Part shown: in pieces, positions 49,101 to 50,722 of the stretch
Position numbering within the stretch: the first letter of the stretch is position 1
How the letters are laid out: each line of letters begins with the position of its first letter
Assembly: GCA_029260035.1 (NCBI GenBank)
Contig: JAJDEA010000018.1
Location: 1-50,722 of the forward strand
From: Phycisphaerae bacterium
GTDB lineage: Bacteria; Planctomycetota; Phycisphaerae; UBA1845
DNA: 50,722 bases
Reading direction: 5' to 3'
Program-made: the position numbers and the translations under genes
Notes under the pieces: generated by a model
What the model saw: only the letters and a program-made list of their open reading frames with translations
Database searches by the model: none
What the model was told of the DNA's origin: nothing

Positions 49101-49724
49101 GCGCTTGAATCCGTGTATCACGGACTATCATTGCAGCTGCTTTCTTACGTCCTCGTACTTGCCGAACATGGCCAAACGCTGACAGGACGCGCGATATCCA
49201 AATCCAAACCCATCCGCCCTATCGGCGCATTCTTTGTCAGCACGACATCGCAGTACAATAGCGTCGAACATCCAAGCCTTGCATCGGCGAGAGATCAGAG
49301 CCTTAGTGGTTCCTGTCGGCAGCGCGGCATCCTCGCAGCCGAGGACTTCGTCACACTTGACAGCAGCACGTCCGGTGGATGGTCTGAACATTTCAATATC
49401 TATCTCAAAAAAGACGGAAGCATCGGACTCACCGAAAAGAGCGACGGACTGGATCGATCCTCTTTTGGTTCTCTACTGGCCCACGTCCAGCATAAAATCG
49501 GCGAGTTGGCTGATCGTATGCTCGACGGACATGTAGACGTCAGTCCGTACCGACTCGGAAACGCATCGCCATGTTCCTGGTGTTCAATTGCGGAAGTATG
49601 CCGTTTCGAAATGGGCATCTCCGATGTCAGATACCTCCAGAGCATGAGCCGGCGAGAGATATTTAACAGAATCGCCGTCCCTCTTTCAGACGTTTCAGTG
49701 CCCGATCAGCCCAAAAAGGAATAG
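46164..49724 (+). CDS. addB: ATP-dependent helicase/nuclease subunit AddB
   Basis: 1186 aa. An N-terminal helicase-like half with Walker A GRAGTGKT (residues ~7-14) and the C-terminal AddB nuclease define the subunit. The Fe-S cluster cysteines are all present: C~806 in YATCPFRHFA, and the late trio CSWCSIAEVC near 1136-1145. The PD-(D/E)XK nuclease motif VVIDYKRKRN is near 965-972. Role: with AddA, processes double-strand breaks up to Chi-type sites for recombination. AddA is not visible downstream within the window; the next gene is a hydrolase-like protein. Length is normal for AddB of the Firmicutes type. It starts about 120 bases after ftsY. Confidence 0.93.
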   Translation: MSVRFVIGRAGTGKTHHCLEAIRNQLRHNPIDGPKLIFLVPEQASLQMERAIVEPADIGGAHRAEVLSFRRLAFRILSTIGAEQRQALTEPARAMVLRYLLRNLSGKLNYYKRVERLGGFTERLAATIAELIQENVHPSDITVSLDDELNELDPTYCAKMHDVATLYEAYLAYLGDEKLDPSQYLEVARGRLRECDWLAGAEVWLDGFASLSQQEELTLMELTRLAHHVEFTMLVDPQLSVTLGNESQYGATSGLFSKTQETYARLVRSFEKAGTKVEERIALRPKTVPRFAHHDTLAQLEKHLFVPRKQTVQNENRPQTDLQCVELPSQRHEVDFAVAKICDWVRASQNPLRYRDIAIIARDLDSYHDLFREALSAANIPHFVDSRRSIAHHPLVELLRSGIALAAEDVPLDATRRLLKTGILPIDDNDADELENTLIARGVHGVSAWHAEWKAAKPASWDGGGEEDQATLSEETSQQNDLRRQFIKATSCWFDEVVNPVKRTGQEWVRFIEGWFMEMNVGTTLAQWANLAEADGLTDVQVEHEQCWRDVLSFLEDLAFAFADTTLNIEELAGIMDHGLSSLTLALAPPMLDQVLVGSVERSRHPDIKAAVIVGFNDGSFPKKLTEDTILNDDDRRILRDAGLTVASPTSDRLVDEGLLAYIALTRASKKTVITYAATGNDGKQLRPSSLLDEVLNACPGLQVQKVGDPASHRLSWDIVTTNRLAQRLVTEFHLRRTKDTDENTSRRRWNELYESQRSQLSQDSAFRRSSEASLNRHSLRLSPSNVQELHGNSLRTSVSQLEAYATCPFRHFAKRSLRIQERSEAKLAAVDIGGIHHAVLQVFLDNLCEQQQIFSQLSEDQLESELQRACDKVATRLPTSAEIFAPRDRYLLRRSAMQLGRVLRAQRASSQGGSTNPKAAELPFGFDKPKSLPALEIVTPAGRRVTLRGYIDRIDVAEHTDELLGVVIDYKRKRNKSLALESVYHGLSLQLLSYVLVLAEHGQTLTGRAISKSKPIRPIGAFFVSTTSQYNSVEHPSLASARDQSLSGSCRQRGILAAEDFVTLDSSTSGGWSEHFNIYLKKDGSIGLTEKSDGLDRSSFGSLLAHVQHKIGELADRMLDGHVDVSPYRLGNASPCSWCSIAEVCRFEMGISDVRYLQSMSRREIFNRIAVPLSDVSVPDQPKKE

Positions 49725-49728
49725 CGAA

Positions 49729-50520
49729 GTGGGATTTCTTACCGTACGTACCAAAGCCATTTCGACCTATGCCATTGAGTTGGTAAAATACGGCTGCAAG
49801 GAACAAGAAGGATCGTTTGAGGATGATGTAATATTTCTGCTGGACGGCGTGGGCGGGTTTCAATTCGCCCCGATCATCATCAGAAAATCACTCCGATCCA
49901 TGAACAGCGACATCGGAACAATCGTCTTTCGTTGGCAATTCGGCCTGCCGGGGGAGATTTGGACTGACCTGATGTGGCATCGGCGAAACCGCCACATGGC
50001 AATCAAACTCGCAAGAAAAATCCTCGCCTTCCATCGGCGGCATCCTTCCACACGAATCCACGTCATCGCCTATAGCGGCGGCGCTGGCATAGCCGTCTTC
50101 GCGCTGGAAGCCCTCAAAAGCCGTCCAATCATCGAAACATTGGTACTTCCTTGCCCTGCCATCTCGCCCGATTACAACCTGGCTCCGGCACTGCGGATGG
50201 TAAAGCACGCGTTCGTCCTCACAAGCATCCGCGATCGTATCGTCTTAGGCCTTGGTACGCGTGTGTTCGGCACAACCGACCGCCAATTCGTCCGCGCTGG
50301 CGGAAACGTCGGCTTCCACATACCCCGATCCGCCTCGGAAGAAGATATTCAAGCTTACGATCGGCTTCGTGAGATTGCCTGGACATCGGCTATGGGAAAG
50401 GAAGGGCATTACGGTGGACACACCGGCTGGGCAAACGTTCACCTGCTTTGCAAACATCTCCTGCCGATACTGCGAGGGGAGCCTTTGCTCCCGACTCAGC
50501 CTGTTCGAGAAGGAGATTAG
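49729..50520 (+). CDS. Alpha/beta-hydrolase-like protein, unknown substrate
   Basis: 263 aa from a GTG at 49729 with AAGGA upstream, four bases after the addB stop. The order of elements fits the alpha/beta hydrolase fold: a strand ending FLLDGVGGF (oxyanion-type turn, ~36-44), a nucleophile-elbow-like IAYSGGAG with S116, an Asp in SIRDRIVL (~166) and a late His in GHYGGHTGW. The elbow is AYSGG rather than GxSxG, so activity should be treated as unproven. Co-transcription with addB is likely from spacing. No signal peptide. Confidence 0.55.
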   Translation: MGFLTVRTKAISTYAIELVKYGCKEQEGSFEDDVIFLLDGVGGFQFAPIIIRKSLRSMNSDIGTIVFRWQFGLPGEIWTDLMWHRRNRHMAIKLARKILAFHRRHPSTRIHVIAYSGGAGIAVFALEALKSRPIIETLVLPCPAISPDYNLAPALRMVKHAFVLTSIRDRIVLGLGTRVFGTTDRQFVRAGGNVGFHIPRSASEEDIQAYDRLREIAWTSAMGKEGHYGGHTGWANVHLLCKHLLPILRGEPLLPTQPVREGD

Positions 50521-50562
50521 CGCAATCTCAAGTCTACGGCATGTCCACACCTGAAATTGCGG

Positions 50563-50637
50563 GTGTGCCACTGCTCTTGAGCAGTGCCCATCGCATTCTG
50601 GGTCAGACTCATGCACTGCTCAAGAGCAGTGGCACAC
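50563..50637. repeat. REPIN-like inverted pair of palindromic repeats
   Basis: Two exact 25-base inverted copies (50563-50587 and 50613-50637) separated by 25 bases. Each arm holds its own palindrome, CACTGCTC-TT-GAGCAGTG on the left and CACTGCTC-AA-GAGCAGTG on the right, flanked by GTGTGC/GCACAC. This is the organisation of a REPIN: two REP sequences in opposite orientation. It lies 42 bases after the stop of the hydrolase-like gene, where it could also act as a 3' stabiliser or terminator. No transposase (RAYT) gene is in the window. Confidence 0.7.
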
Positions 50638-50722
50638 GGTATGATGTTGATTGTAACCCGCGATTTGGAGTGTGACGCTGCACCAGTCTAATCTCGATTC
50701 TCGCCGTGAGTTAGCTCGATTC

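Overview
The window (50.7 kb, no rRNA or tRNA recognised) looks like a chromosomal segment of a Planctomycetota bacterium, probably a Phycisphaerae-like or uncultured lineage. This is inferred from four membrane proteins with a C-terminal CxxCxYxLxG...CPEC zinc ribbon, a PDZ protein with a HEAT-like N-terminus, dockerin/collagen-like surface proteins, and an alternative complex III (ACIII). No marker gene settles the taxonomy.

Layout. 1-9064 (+): a large secreted Cys-rich metallophosphoesterase, then a compact DUF4956 - CotH kinase/beta-helix - VTC polyphosphate polymerase cluster. 9182-12476: small membrane proteins, three with zinc ribbons, four of them in a minus-strand cluster with ATGA overlaps. 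12824-15993 (-): a collagen-like, EF-hand-containing surface protein, an IS3-like transposase remnant and a secreted SurA-N-like protein.

16126-34877 (-): the centrepiece, 14 tightly packed co-directional genes. Read 5'->3' they are an NsrR-like Rrf2 regulator, narC (dihaem cytochrome c), narG, narH, narJ, narI, a NarK-DoxX fusion, a second NarK, then actA-B-C-D-E-F, a complete ACIII. Most junctions overlap by 1-20 bases, including NarK2/ActA, so respiratory nitrate reductase, nitrate/nitrite transport and a quinol:cytochrome c oxidoreductase appear to be expressed as one unit. A perfect-consensus -35 element and an 18-bp inverted repeat precede the Rrf2 gene.

34936-36620 is a lower-GC, gene-poor stretch with one zinc-ribbon protein. 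36621-44122 holds a stand-alone Clp N-domain protein convergent with a GT-C-type membrane protein, an ECF sigma factor with an acidic membrane-anchored partner and a strong terminator, a PDZ protein, a two-lobed retropepsin-like lipoprotein and a FlgT/LPP20-like secreted protein. 44181-50520 (+) is housekeeping: ribH, nusB, ftsY, addB and an alpha/beta-hydrolase-like gene, followed by a REPIN-like inverted pair of palindromes.

How it fits together: quinol oxidation can go directly to nitrate through NarI-NarH-NarG, or through ACIII to periplasmic cytochrome c (possibly NarC or later denitrification enzymes), under a predicted NO/redox-sensing repressor. The VTC/CotH/DUF4956 cluster suggests polyphosphate synthesis or phosphorylation at the cell envelope. 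Function is inferred from sequence only.
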